From Rhodococcus sp. WMMA185 (lineage in GTDB: Bacteria > Actinomycetota > Actinomycetes > Mycobacteriales > Mycobacteriaceae), in NCBI RefSeq assembly GCF_001767395.1, contig NZ_CP017014.1, positions 1,240,001 to 1,304,000 of the forward strand: a stretch of DNA of 64,000 nucleotides, in the 5' to 3' direction. The stretch's first letter is position 1; every line of letters starts with the position of its first letter. This document shows positions 21,577-30,566 of this stretch, one piece after another. A program made the translations under genes and the position numbers. Below the pieces are notes generated by a model. The model did not search any database. It was not told where the DNA came from and saw only the letters and a program-made list of their open reading frames with translations.

Positions 21577-22377
21577 ATGATTCGTGCGCAGCCTGGGACC
21601 ACCAGCCCTTTCGGTGCTCTGCTGCGTCGATGGCGAGACAACCGCGGACTCAGCCAGCTCGCATTGGCGGCGGAAGTGGGCTCCACATCGCGACATGTGT
21701 CGTTCCTGGAGACGGGTCGGTCGCGGCCCAGCGAGCAGATGGTGCTGCGGCTCGGCGAAGTGCTCGGAATCCCGCTGCGCGAGCAGAACCGGCTCCTAGA
21801 GGCCGCCGGACTGCCCGCGGCCTACCCGGACGTGGCGCTCGAGGATGCCGATTTGGCGCCGTTTCGCGCCGCGATCAACCAGCTGCTGACCGCACACATG
21901 CCCTATCCGGCCGTCGTCGTCGATGAACACTGGAACGTGTTGCTCGCCAATCGAGCGTGCGCTGTCTTGTTCGGCGACGAGCTGGTCGGTAGCAACCTTG
22001 CCTATCGCTACTTCGCCGACCCGGCCTCCGCAGAGGCGATCGTCAACTGGCCGCAGGTCGCCTGGGCCGGCATCGACAGGTTGCGCCAGCAGCTTGCACT
22101 ACGACCTTTCGATGACAGGCTGCGTGAGCTTGCCGCGCTCGCCGAGCGGGCCACCGTGGGTCTGCCCCGTCCGTCTCCGCCTGCTGAGGGGCTGGTGGTA
22201 TGCCCATGGTTTCGGATAGGCGGGCAGGTGATTCGGATGATCGGGATGGCCGCCCGGTTCGACACCACGGTCGCGGTGACGCTGGAAGAGCTTCGGGTCG
22301 AGTTGTTGTATCCCCTCGACAGCGACGCCGAGCGCTTCTTTCGAGAGTCGGTGACGGCTCAATCGACGCGCGAATGA
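21577..22377 (+). CDS. XRE-family transcriptional regulator with MmyB-like ligand domain
   Basis: A 266-residue repressor-type protein. An N-terminal Cro/C1 helix-turn-helix (about 10-66: LRRWRDNRGLSQLALAAEVG, SRHVSFLETGRSRPS) is followed by an MmyB-like PAS domain (about 95-250) that opens PYPAVVVDEHWNVLLANRA. MmyB-type regulators bind fatty acids or other small hydrophobic ligands. It is divergent from the SRPBCC gene and lies 42 bp upstream of the dienelactone hydrolase fusion, so those are its likely targets. Confidence 0.9.
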   Translation: MIRAQPGTTSPFGALLRRWRDNRGLSQLALAAEVGSTSRHVSFLETGRSRPSEQMVLRLGEVLGIPLREQNRLLEAAGLPAAYPDVALEDADLAPFRAAINQLLTAHMPYPAVVVDEHWNVLLANRACAVLFGDELVGSNLAYRYFADPASAEAIVNWPQVAWAGIDRLRQQLALRPFDDRLRELAALAERATVGLPRPSPPAEGLVVCPWFRIGGQVIRMIGMAARFDTTVAVTLEELRVELLYPLDSDAERFFRESVTAQSTRE

Positions 22378-22419
22378 CAACCGGCACAACATAGTCAATG
22401 AGCGAGAACAGAGAGTGAA

Positions 22420-23667
22420 GTGAGTGCCATGGGTCAGTACGTGGATGTAACCAAGCAGTCCGGCGAGTCGTTCGCTGCCTACCTGTCTCTACCCGCGCGG
22501 GGCTCGGGACCGGGGCTGGTGCTACTCCAGGAGATCTTCGGGATCAACGACTATATGCGCGACATGGCCGATCGGTACGCCGAAGAGGGGTACGTGGTGA
22601 TGGTGCCCGATCTGTTCTGGCGCTCCGGTCCGCGGCTCGAATTGGGCTACGACCAGCAGGGATTCGAGCGTGGCCTGGCACTTCGGGACGAGCTGGAGGA
22701 CGATCTCGTCGTGGAGGACATCGGTGATACGGTGCGTGCCCTCCGCGCCCGCGGTGACCACGTCGGCGGCGTGGGAGCCATCGGATACTGCCTCGGCGGA
22801 TTACTCGCGTACTTGTCGGCCCTGCATCTGGAGATCGACTGCGCAGTAAGCTATTACGGTGTAGGGGTTCAAGATCACCTGGACGAGGCGGGCCTGCTGA
22901 AAGTGCCCATGGTCTTCCACCTCGCCGAACTCGACAGGTACTGCCCCGACGCCGCTCGCGTTGCTATCCGGGCGGCCTTCGAAGGCAACGAGTTGGTCCG
23001 AATCTACGACTATTCCGGTGTGGATCATGCATTCGCCACCCACGGTCGGGACGTGTACGACCCTCTTGCGGCGGGGTTGGCCTATTCACGGACGCTCGCG
23101 GTCCTGCGGGAGACGATAGGTCCGCGTTACGACCTCTCGGCGCTGTGGGACAGTCACACGTACTACGAGTTCGAGGCCCGCGATGTGCCCGGAACGATGT
23201 CGACCATGGTCGACGAACCCTACGTCAACCACATTCCGACGATGACTGGCGGCGTTGGCCGGAAAGATGTCGCCCGCTTCTATGCGCATCACTTCATCCC
23301 CGGCATACCCGCTGACACCAAGACCATCCCGATTTCTCGTACGGTCGGCGCCGACCGGGTCGTCGACGAGATGCTCTTCTGCTTCACCCACGACCGCGAG
23401 ATCGAGTGGATGCTGCCGGGCGTTGCGCCGACCGGACGTTACGTCGAAATTCCACTGGTCGCCGTGGTGACATTGCGCGGCGACAAGTTGCACAACGAGC
23501 ACATCTACTGGGATCAGGCCAGCCTTCTGGTACAGATCGGCCTACTCGATCCCGAGGGTCTTCCGGTCACCGGCGCCACGCAGGCGCACAAGTTGATGGA
23601 CGAGTCGCTGCCATCGAACGAACTCATGCCGGGTTGGCCCGCCAGCGAAACGAAGCCCGTCACCTAG
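22420..23667 (+). CDS. Dienelactone hydrolase fused to a SnoaL-like domain
   Basis: A 415-residue two-domain protein. Residues 1-235 form an alpha/beta hydrolase of the dienelactone hydrolase family, with the cysteine nucleophile in GYCLGG (Cys124), an acid residue near Asp172 and His203 in GVDHAFA. Residues 245-385 resemble a SnoaL/NTF2-like domain, as found in polyketide cyclases and ester cyclases. The two are usually separate genes. The start is GTG 22420 or ATG 22429, three codons later. The substrate is unknown; a cyclic ester or lactone is plausible. It is possibly cotranscribed with the XRE gene upstream. Confidence 0.8.
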   Translation: MSAMGQYVDVTKQSGESFAAYLSLPARGSGPGLVLLQEIFGINDYMRDMADRYAEEGYVVMVPDLFWRSGPRLELGYDQQGFERGLALRDELEDDLVVEDIGDTVRALRARGDHVGGVGAIGYCLGGLLAYLSALHLEIDCAVSYYGVGVQDHLDEAGLLKVPMVFHLAELDRYCPDAARVAIRAAFEGNELVRIYDYSGVDHAFATHGRDVYDPLAAGLAYSRTLAVLRETIGPRYDLSALWDSHTYYEFEARDVPGTMSTMVDEPYVNHIPTMTGGVGRKDVARFYAHHFIPGIPADTKTIPISRTVGADRVVDEMLFCFTHDREIEWMLPGVAPTGRYVEIPLVAVVTLRGDKLHNEHIYWDQASLLVQIGLLDPEGLPVTGATQAHKLMDESLPSNELMPGWPASETKPVT

Positions 23668-23785
23668 CCGCGGTTGCGTGCCGCTGCCTTCCTCGGGTGT
23701 CGCCACGGGCCGGATCGTCTTCGGCTCGAAGATTCTGTTGGGCGGTCTTAGGCTGAAAGCGCTTTTCTCCTAGGAGGCGGTTGGC

Positions 23786-26700
23786 ATGAACATCCCGCAC
23801 ACCGGTAGCCCACTGGAAGAGGCACTCCTGAAAGGAGGGCGGTTCTTCACGCGGGGAACGTTCTCCGACGATCTGCGCACCCTCACGCGGGAGGGCGGGC
23901 GCGAGGGTGATGTCTTCTACCGGAATCGATGGAGCCACGACAAGGTAGTGCGGTCAACGCACGGTGTGAACTGCACCGGATCGTGTTCGTGGAAGATCTA
24001 CGTCAAGGACGGAATCATTACCTGGGAGACCCAGGAAACCGACTATCCGTCGGTGGGGCCCGACCGTCCCGAGTACGAACCCCGCGGTTGTCCGCGCGGC
24101 GCGGCGTTCTCCTGGTACACGTACTCGCCGACGCGGGTTCGGTATCCGTACGCGCGCGGGGTTCTCGTCGAGATGTACCGGGAGGCGAAGGACCGGCTCG
24201 GTGACCCTGTGGACGCTTGGGCCGACATCCAGTCCGACCCCGAGCGTCGGCGCAGGTACCAGCAGGCCCGCGGTAAGGGCGGACTGGTACGGGTGACGTG
24301 GGCCGAAGCGACCGAGATGATCGCCGCCGCGCACGTCCACACGATCAAGGAGTACGGACCCGACCGCGTCGCCGGGTTCTCGCCGATCCCCGCTATGTCG
24401 ATGGTGTCGTTCGCCGCCGGGTCTCGGTTCATCGAACTGCTCGGCGGTGTCATGACCTCGTTCTACGACTGGTACGCCGACCTGCCGGTCGCATCGCCGC
24501 AGGTGTTCGGCGATCAGACCGACGTCCCCGAGTCCGGTGACTGGTGGGACGCGTCGTACCTGATGATGTGGGGTTCCAACGTTCCAGTCACCCGTACTCC
24601 GGATGCCCACTGGATGGCGGAGGTGCGCTACCGCGGGACAAAGGTCGTGTCGGTCAGCCCCGACTACGCGGACAACACCAAGTTCGCCGACGAATGGATG
24701 CCGTGTGCAGCGGGCACGGACGGCGCGATGGCGATGGCTATGGGTCACGTGATCCTCTCGGAGTTTTTCGTGGAGAGGCGGGAACCGTTCTTCGTCGACT
24801 ACGTGCGGCAGTTCACCGATCTGCCGTTTCTCGTCACGCTGGAGAATCGGGACGGCCGGGTGGTGCCGGGGAAGAATCTCACCGCGGCCGACCTCGGCGA
24901 ATCTTCCGAGAATGCGGCGTTCAAACCGGTGCTGGTGGACGGCGCGACCGATGAGATTGTGGCACCTGGCGGATCCCTCGGATTCCGATTCGGCGACAAG
25001 GGTGTGGGGAAGTGGAACCTCGATCTCGGCGGTATCGTCCCTGCGCTGACGGTGGCTGGAGAGGGTGGTGAGACGGCGCTGCTGCATCTGCCGCGTTTCG
25101 ACACACCCAGCGGGCATGGCGAATTGCTGGTGCGCGGCGTTCCGGTGCGGCGGGTGGGCAAGTTCCGGGTCTGCACGGTGTTCGATCTGATGCTCGCGCA
25201 ATACGGTGTCGCTCGGCCGGGGCTTGCGGGTGAATGGCCCTCGGGCTTCGACGACGCGAGCGCACCGTACACGCCGGCGTGGCAAGAGTCGATCACCGGC
25301 GTCAGCGCCGCACAGGTGGTTCGCATTGCCCGAGAGTTCGCGCAGAATTCCGTGGATTCCGGTGGGCGCTCGATGATCATCATGGGAGCCGGGATCTGCC
25401 AGTGGTTCCACGGTGACGCGACGTACCGGGCGGTGCTCAGCCTGCTCTTGCTGACCGGTGCGATGGGCCGCAACGGCGGTGGCTGGGCGCACTATGTCGG
25501 TCAGGAGAAGGTGCGTCCGATCACCGGGTGGACGGCCCTGGCCATGGGAACCGACTGGTCTCGGCCCGCGAGACAGATGCCGGGCACCTCTTACTGGTAC
25601 ACGCACACCGACCAGTGGCGCTACGACGGATACCGGGCGGACGCCCTCTCGAGCCCCACCGGACGCGGACACTTTCGAGATCGGCACACCATGGACGTGA
25701 TGGCGTCGGCGGTGGCGATGGGGTGGACGCCCTTCTACCCTCAGTTCGACCGCTCGAGTCTTCAGTTGGCCGACGAGGCAGCCGCGCAGGGAAAAGAGGT
25801 GATCGGCTATGTTGCCGAGCAACTCGGTAGCGGGGGCCTGAAGCTTGCGGTCACCGACCCCGACAACCCGCGGAACTGGCCACGGGTGTTGTCCGTGTGG
25901 CGATCGAATCTGATGGGTTCGTCGAGCAAGGGTAACGAGTACTTCCTGCGGCACCTGCTGGGAACGGACTCGAATCTGCAGTCCGAGCAAGCAGGTGAGG
26001 ATCTGCGACCCCACGACGTGTCATGGACCGATGAGGTGCCCGAGGGAAAACTCGACATGCTGATGTCGATCGATTTCCGGATGACGTCGACGACCCTGTT
26101 GTCGGACGTGGTCCTGCCGGCCGCGACATGGTACGAGAAGTCCGACCTGTCGAGCACCGATATGCACCCGTACATCAATGCGTTCTCGCCGGCGATCGAT
26201 CCGCCATGGGAGACGCGGTCGGATTTCGATGCATTCGCCGCGATTGCGCGATCCTTCTCCGCACTGGCGAAGGACCACCTCGGTGTTCGACGTGATGTCG
26301 TGCTTGGTGCATTGCAACACGACACACCGGGCGCGATGGCCTACCCCGGTGGCGTCGAACATGATTGGAGAACGGCAGGTCAGGTTCCCGTCCCAGGCAA
26401 GACGATGGGACCATTGGCGGTCGTCGAGCGGGACTACCCGGCGACAGCTGAGAAATGGGCTGCTCTGGGACCTCTGGTGGAGACTGCGGGCCTGACAACC
26501 AAGGGGGTGACCACGTTCCCCGATCAGGAGGTTACGGAACTCGCCGCCAAACACGGAGTCATGAGTTCGGGGGCGGCCGCCGGTAGGCCGGCCCTGGACA
26601 CGCCGGAGAAGATGTGTGACACCCTGCTCGCCCTGTCGGGTGCCTCCAACGGCAGGTTGGCGGTCGAGGGTTTCGAGCAACTCGAGAATCGAACCGGAAG

Positions 26701-27466
26701 ACCCCTGGCGCACTTGGCTGAAGGCAGCGAGGAACGTCGAATCACCTATGCGGACACACAGTCCCGTCCGGTGCCGGTGATCAGTAGCCCGGAATGGTCC
26801 GGCAGCGAGACCGGCGGCCGCCGATACGCCCCGTTCACGATGAACATCGAGGAACTCGTGCCTTTCCACACGCTCACTGGGCGAATGCACTTCTTCCTCG
26901 ACCATGGCTGGATCGAGGAACTGGGGGAGCAGCTGCCGATCTACCGTCCGCCGCTCGACCTCACCAGGCTGTTCGGAGAGTCCACCATCGGGACGAGTCG
27001 GGCAGGCATCGGGCTGACAGTCCGCTATCTGACGCCGCATTCGAAATGGTCGATCCACTCCGAGTATCAGGACAACCTGTTCATGTTGTCGCTCTCACGC
27101 GGAGGTCCGACCATGTGGATGAGCCCGAACGACGCCGCGAAGATCGATGTGCGGGACAATGATTGGATCGAGGCGGTGAACCGCAACGGCGTCGTCGTCG
27201 CCCGTGCTGTCGTATCGCACCGGATGCCCGACGGCGTGGTGTACGTCTATCACGCGCAGGAGCGCACGATCGACGTGCCCCTCACCGAGAAGACGGGCAA
27301 GCGCGGTGGCATCCACAACTCCCTGACCAGGGTGCTGATCAAGCCGACGCACCTGGCCGGTGGATACGCCCAATTGTCTTTTGCCTTCAACTATCTCGGT
27401 CCCACCGGGAATCAACGGGACGAGGTGACCGTCGTTCGGCGTCGATCACAGGAGGTGTCCTACTGA
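23786..27466 (+). CDS. narG: Respiratory nitrate reductase, alpha subunit
   Basis: The molybdopterin-bis-MGD catalytic subunit, which reduces nitrate to nitrite on the cytoplasmic face of the membrane. It is full length at 1226 residues. The [4Fe-4S] FS0 motif begins STHGVNCTGSCSWKIYVKD (His first ligand), and the molybdenum-ligating aspartate lies in SFYDWYADLP. The late region FHTLTGRMHFFLDH and the cofactor-binding end YLGPTGNQRDEVTVVRRR are family-typical. ATG 23786 has AGGAGG at 23772-23777. It opens the narGHJI operon, and its stop overlaps the narH start by one base. Confidence 0.97.
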   Translation: MNIPHTGSPLEEALLKGGRFFTRGTFSDDLRTLTREGGREGDVFYRNRWSHDKVVRSTHGVNCTGSCSWKIYVKDGIITWETQETDYPSVGPDRPEYEPRGCPRGAAFSWYTYSPTRVRYPYARGVLVEMYREAKDRLGDPVDAWADIQSDPERRRRYQQARGKGGLVRVTWAEATEMIAAAHVHTIKEYGPDRVAGFSPIPAMSMVSFAAGSRFIELLGGVMTSFYDWYADLPVASPQVFGDQTDVPESGDWWDASYLMMWGSNVPVTRTPDAHWMAEVRYRGTKVVSVSPDYADNTKFADEWMPCAAGTDGAMAMAMGHVILSEFFVERREPFFVDYVRQFTDLPFLVTLENRDGRVVPGKNLTAADLGESSENAAFKPVLVDGATDEIVAPGGSLGFRFGDKGVGKWNLDLGGIVPALTVAGEGGETALLHLPRFDTPSGHGELLVRGVPVRRVGKFRVCTVFDLMLAQYGVARPGLAGEWPSGFDDASAPYTPAWQESITGVSAAQVVRIAREFAQNSVDSGGRSMIIMGAGICQWFHGDATYRAVLSLLLLTGAMGRNGGGWAHYVGQEKVRPITGWTALAMGTDWSRPARQMPGTSYWYTHTDQWRYDGYRADALSSPTGRGHFRDRHTMDVMASAVAMGWTPFYPQFDRSSLQLADEAAAQGKEVIGYVAEQLGSGGLKLAVTDPDNPRNWPRVLSVWRSNLMGSSSKGNEYFLRHLLGTDSNLQSEQAGEDLRPHDVSWTDEVPEGKLDMLMSIDFRMTSTTLLSDVVLPAATWYEKSDLSSTDMHPYINAFSPAIDPPWETRSDFDAFAAIARSFSALAKDHLGVRRDVVLGALQHDTPGAMAYPGGVEHDWRTAGQVPVPGKTMGPLAVVERDYPATAEKWAALGPLVETAGLTTKGVTTFPDQEVTELAAKHGVMSSGAAAGRPALDTPEKMCDTLLALSGASNGRLAVEGFEQLENRTGRPLAHLAEGSEERRITYADTQSRPVPVISSPEWSGSETGGRRYAPFTMNIEELVPFHTLTGRMHFFLDHGWIEELGEQLPIYRPPLDLTRLFGESTIGTSRAGIGLTVRYLTPHSKWSIHSEYQDNLFMLSLSRGGPTMWMSPNDAAKIDVRDNDWIEAVNRNGVVVARAVVSHRMPDGVVYVYHAQERTIDVPLTEKTGKRGGIHNSLTRVLIKPTHLAGGYAQLSFAFNYLGPTGNQRDEVTVVRRRSQEVSY

Positions 27467-29124
27467 TGCGGGTCATGGCGCAACTTGCGATGGTGATGAA
27501 TCTCGACAAGTGCATCGGCTGCCACACCTGTTCGGTGACGTGCAAACAGGCGTGGACCAACCGCGCCGGAACCGAGTACGTGTGGTTCAACAACGTGGAA
27601 ACGCGACCGGGGCAGGGCTATCCGCGTACCTACGAAGATCAGACGAAGTGGAACGGAGGTTGGGTACGGGGCAAGAATGGCAATCTGCGCCTGCGCGACG
27701 GTGGACGGCTGAAGAAGCTCTCTCGGATCTTCTCCAACCCCAAGATGCCTTCGATCGACGACTACTACGAGCCGTGGACCTACGACTACGAGAACCTGAC
27801 GAACGCACCACTGGGTGACAGCATGCCGGTGGCGCCGCCGCGCAGCGTGATCAGTGGGAAGCCGATGAAGGTGAAGTGGTCGGCCAACTGGGACGACGAC
27901 CTGGGAGGCTCGCCCGAGATCCTGGCCGGCGATCCCATCCTCGAGCAGGTCGGCGAGAAGGTGAAGCTTCAGCTCGAAGAGACGTTCATGTTCTACCTAC
28001 CCCGCATCTGCGAGCACTGTCTCAATCCGTCGTGCGTGGCGTCGTGCCCGTCGGGGGCGATGTACAAGCGGTCCGAAGACGGGATCGTGCTCGTCGACCA
28101 GGACAGATGTCGCGGCTGGCGAATGTGCGTCTCGGGGTGTCCCTACAAGAAGGTGTACTTCAACCACAAGACAGGCAAGGCGGAGAAGTGCACGTTCTGC
28201 TACCCGCGCATCGAGGTGGGACTGCCGACCGTATGCGCAGAGACGTGTGTCGGGCGACTGCGCTACATCGGGCTGGTCTTCTACGACGTGGACAAGGTGC
28301 TCGCTGCGGCATCGGCGGAGAGGGACACCGATCTCTACCCGGCGCAACTCGACGCCCTGCTCGATCCCCACGATCCCGATGTCATCGCCGGAGCGCGCGC
28401 GGAAGGTATTGCCGAGGACTGGATCGACGGCGCTGCGCGTTCGCCCATCCACGCCCTGATCAAGGAATACCGGGTGGCTCTTCCCCTGCATCCGGAGTAC
28501 CGGACGATGCCCATGGTCTGGTACGTACCACCGCTCTCGCCGGTCGTCGACGCCGTGAGCCGGGGCGGCCATGACGGGGAGGACGTAGGCAACCTGTTCG
28601 GCGCCCTCGATTCGTTGCGAATCCCAGTGGAGTACTTGGCAGGGTTGTTCACCGCGGGCGACACCGATGTGGTGGACGGGGTGCTGCGCCGTCTCGCCGC
28701 GATGCGCTCGTACATGCGCGACATCAACCTCGGTCGGGAACCGCAGGCGCACATCCCGCAGGCCGTGGGGATGACAGAGGAAGAGATCTACCGAATGTAC
28801 CGACTGCTGGCACTGGCGAAATACGAAGAGCGGTACGTGATCCCCACCGCATACGCCACGGATGGGCACCGCCTCGAGGAGACGGCCACCGAGTGTGCTC
28901 TCGACTTCGAGGGCGGGCCCGGCATGCACGAGTCGGGGCCCTTCGGCGAAGCCAGCGGTGGCCCAGTTCCGGTCGCCGTCGAGACCTTCCACGCCCTGCG
29001 CGAAAGGCAGACCACCGACGCGATATCGGCCGGTGCCAGCGACCCGTCCCGGGTGAACCTGCTGAACTGGGATGGCAAGGGAACACCCACCGGAATGTTT
29101 CCCCAGCGGAGGGATCGACCGTGA
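27466..29124 (+). CDS. narH: Respiratory nitrate reductase, beta subunit
   Basis: The four-cluster iron-sulphur subunit that passes electrons from NarI to NarG. Of 552 residues, cysteine groups are seen at CIGCHTCSVTCKQ, CEHCLNPSCVASCPSG, CRGWRMCVSGCPYKK and KAEKCTFCYPR. The tryptophan in CRGWRMC replaces a cysteine and marks the [3Fe-4S] cluster, as in E. coli NarH. The N-terminus has the expected VMNLDKCIGCH. The ATG shares one base with the narG stop (TGATG), and a GGAGG just upstream lies inside narG. Confidence 0.97.
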   Translation: MRVMAQLAMVMNLDKCIGCHTCSVTCKQAWTNRAGTEYVWFNNVETRPGQGYPRTYEDQTKWNGGWVRGKNGNLRLRDGGRLKKLSRIFSNPKMPSIDDYYEPWTYDYENLTNAPLGDSMPVAPPRSVISGKPMKVKWSANWDDDLGGSPEILAGDPILEQVGEKVKLQLEETFMFYLPRICEHCLNPSCVASCPSGAMYKRSEDGIVLVDQDRCRGWRMCVSGCPYKKVYFNHKTGKAEKCTFCYPRIEVGLPTVCAETCVGRLRYIGLVFYDVDKVLAAASAERDTDLYPAQLDALLDPHDPDVIAGARAEGIAEDWIDGAARSPIHALIKEYRVALPLHPEYRTMPMVWYVPPLSPVVDAVSRGGHDGEDVGNLFGALDSLRIPVEYLAGLFTAGDTDVVDGVLRRLAAMRSYMRDINLGREPQAHIPQAVGMTEEEIYRMYRLLALAKYEERYVIPTAYATDGHRLEETATECALDFEGGPGMHESGPFGEASGGPVPVAVETFHALRERQTTDAISAGASDPSRVNLLNWDGKGTPTGMFPQRRDRP

Positions 29125-29804
29125 CCCGCATCCTTCCCGGAATCTTGTCACCTGCGCGTTCAAGCCACCGCCGCCTGGGTCGGGGGAACGATCGGCTGGT
29201 CTGGCACGCGGCCGCGCTGCTGTTGGCCTACCCGGACGGGGACCAGGAGAAGCGCCTCGAGATCGTCGCCGACATCCTCGGGCATCTACCACCCGAGGCT
29301 GCGACTCTGCTCGGCGAGACGCACCGATTCCTGGAGGAGACGGAGATCTACAGCGCGGCAGCCCAGTACGTCGAAACCTTCGATCTGCGGCGGCGTACGA
29401 CGCTGTATCTGACGTACTGGACCGCCGGCGATACCCGCAACCGGGGACGCGAGATCCTGGCCTTCGCCGATGTGTATCGCTCGTCCGGTGCCGAACCCCC
29501 GGCGGACGAGTTGGCTGATCATCTTGCAGTGGTGCTCGACTTCGCTGCAATCGTGGATGCGGTTGCCGGCGAGGCGCTGCTGAGGCGGTACCGGGCTCCC
29601 CTCGAACTGCTGCACTCGGCTCTCGCCGAATCACGCTCGGCATACGCGGGCGTCTTGGCCGCTGTGTGCTCCACGTTGCCCACTGCTACCGCCAAGGATG
29701 TAGCGCGGGCCCGGCACCTCGCCGCCGAAGGCCCGCCCGCCGAGGCCGTAGGGCTCGGGCCCTTCACACTGTCGGTTCCGCCCCGCCGAGAAGGAATGAC
29801 CTGA
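29121..29804 (+). CDS. narJ: Nitrate reductase molybdenum cofactor assembly chaperone NarJ
   Basis: A cytoplasmic TorD/NarJ-family chaperone that inserts the molybdenum cofactor into NarG before membrane attachment. The 227-residue protein has the family segments LLLAYPDGDQEKRLEIVADI, YVETFDLRRRTTLYLTYWTAGDTRNRG and ADELADHLAVVLDFAA. GTG 29121 overlaps the narH stop (GTGA). The position between narH and narI is standard. Confidence 0.94.
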   Translation: MTRILPGILSPARSSHRRLGRGNDRLVWHAAALLLAYPDGDQEKRLEIVADILGHLPPEAATLLGETHRFLEETEIYSAAAQYVETFDLRRRTTLYLTYWTAGDTRNRGREILAFADVYRSSGAEPPADELADHLAVVLDFAAIVDAVAGEALLRRYRAPLELLHSALAESRSAYAGVLAAVCSTLPTATAKDVARARHLAAEGPPAEAVGLGPFTLSVPPRREGMT

Positions 29805-29805
29805 G

Positions 29806-30537
29806 ATGTCCGCAGGTGAATTGTTCTGGAACGTAGTTCCGTATGTAACTCTGGCGATCTTCGCTATCGGCACGTGGTGGCGGTATCGGTACGACAAATT
29901 CGGCTGGACCACCCGCTCTTCCCAACTCTACGAACATCGGTTGCTGCGCATCGGCAGCCCGCTCTTCCACTTCGGCATCCTCGTCGTGATCGTCGGACAC
30001 GTCATCGGACTCGTGATTCCGCAGTCGTGGACGGACGCCGTCGGGATAAGCGAGGAGGCCTATCACTTCCAGGCGCTGGTGCTCGGCGCCATCGCGGGTG
30101 TCGCGACGCTCGTGGGGGCGCTTCTGCTGGTGTATCGGCGGCGCACCCGTGGCCCAGTGTTCACCGCCACCACCTGGAATGACAAGCTGATGTACGCGGT
30201 ACTGCTGTCCGCGATCATCGCGGGATTGACGACCACACTCCTCGGGGCAGGTGTCGTCGGCGAGGTGAGCAACTACCGCGAGACGGTGTCGCCGTGGTTC
30301 AGGTCGATCTGGATACTGCAGCCGCGCGGCGATCTCATGGCCCAGGCGCCACTGGCGTTCCATATTCACGTCGGGATAGCTCTGGTCCTGTTCGCGCTGT
30401 GGCCGTTCACGCGCCTGGTGCATGCGTTCAGCGCACCGGTGGCCTATCTGTTTCGGCCCTACATCGTCTATCGAAGCCGCGCAGTGGCTCGCGAGGGCGA
30501 GGTTGTCGGGTCGTCTCCGCGCAGGCGAGGGTGGTGA
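29806..30537 (+). CDS. narI: Respiratory nitrate reductase, gamma (cytochrome b) subunit
   Basis: The membrane subunit, which oxidises menaquinol and carries two b haems. The 243-residue protein has five hydrophobic segments. Probable haem histidines lie in two pairs: SPLFHFGILVVIVGHVIGL in the second helix, and FHIHVGIALVLFALWPFTRLVHAF in the last. It starts 1 bp after narJ and closes the narGHJI operon. No nitrate transporter of the NarK type follows in this window; the convergent neighbour is a TDT-family channel. Confidence 0.96.
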   Translation: MSAGELFWNVVPYVTLAIFAIGTWWRYRYDKFGWTTRSSQLYEHRLLRIGSPLFHFGILVVIVGHVIGLVIPQSWTDAVGISEEAYHFQALVLGAIAGVATLVGALLLVYRRRTRGPVFTATTWNDKLMYAVLLSAIIAGLTTTLLGAGVVGEVSNYRETVSPWFRSIWILQPRGDLMAQAPLAFHIHVGIALVLFALWPFTRLVHAFSAPVAYLFRPYIVYRSRAVAREGEVVGSSPRRRGW

Positions 30538-30566
30538 AGCTCGAAGGACTCGAGGGATCGGTGCAG

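Noticed and set aside
23954-26014. 686-codon open frame on the minus strand opposite narG
   Set aside because: Shadow of narG: composition rich in Arg, His, Val and Gly, no start signal, no recognisable domain.
27997-29643. 548-codon open frame on the minus strand opposite narH/narJ
   Set aside because: It spans two well-defined genes and has no motif or ribosome binding site.
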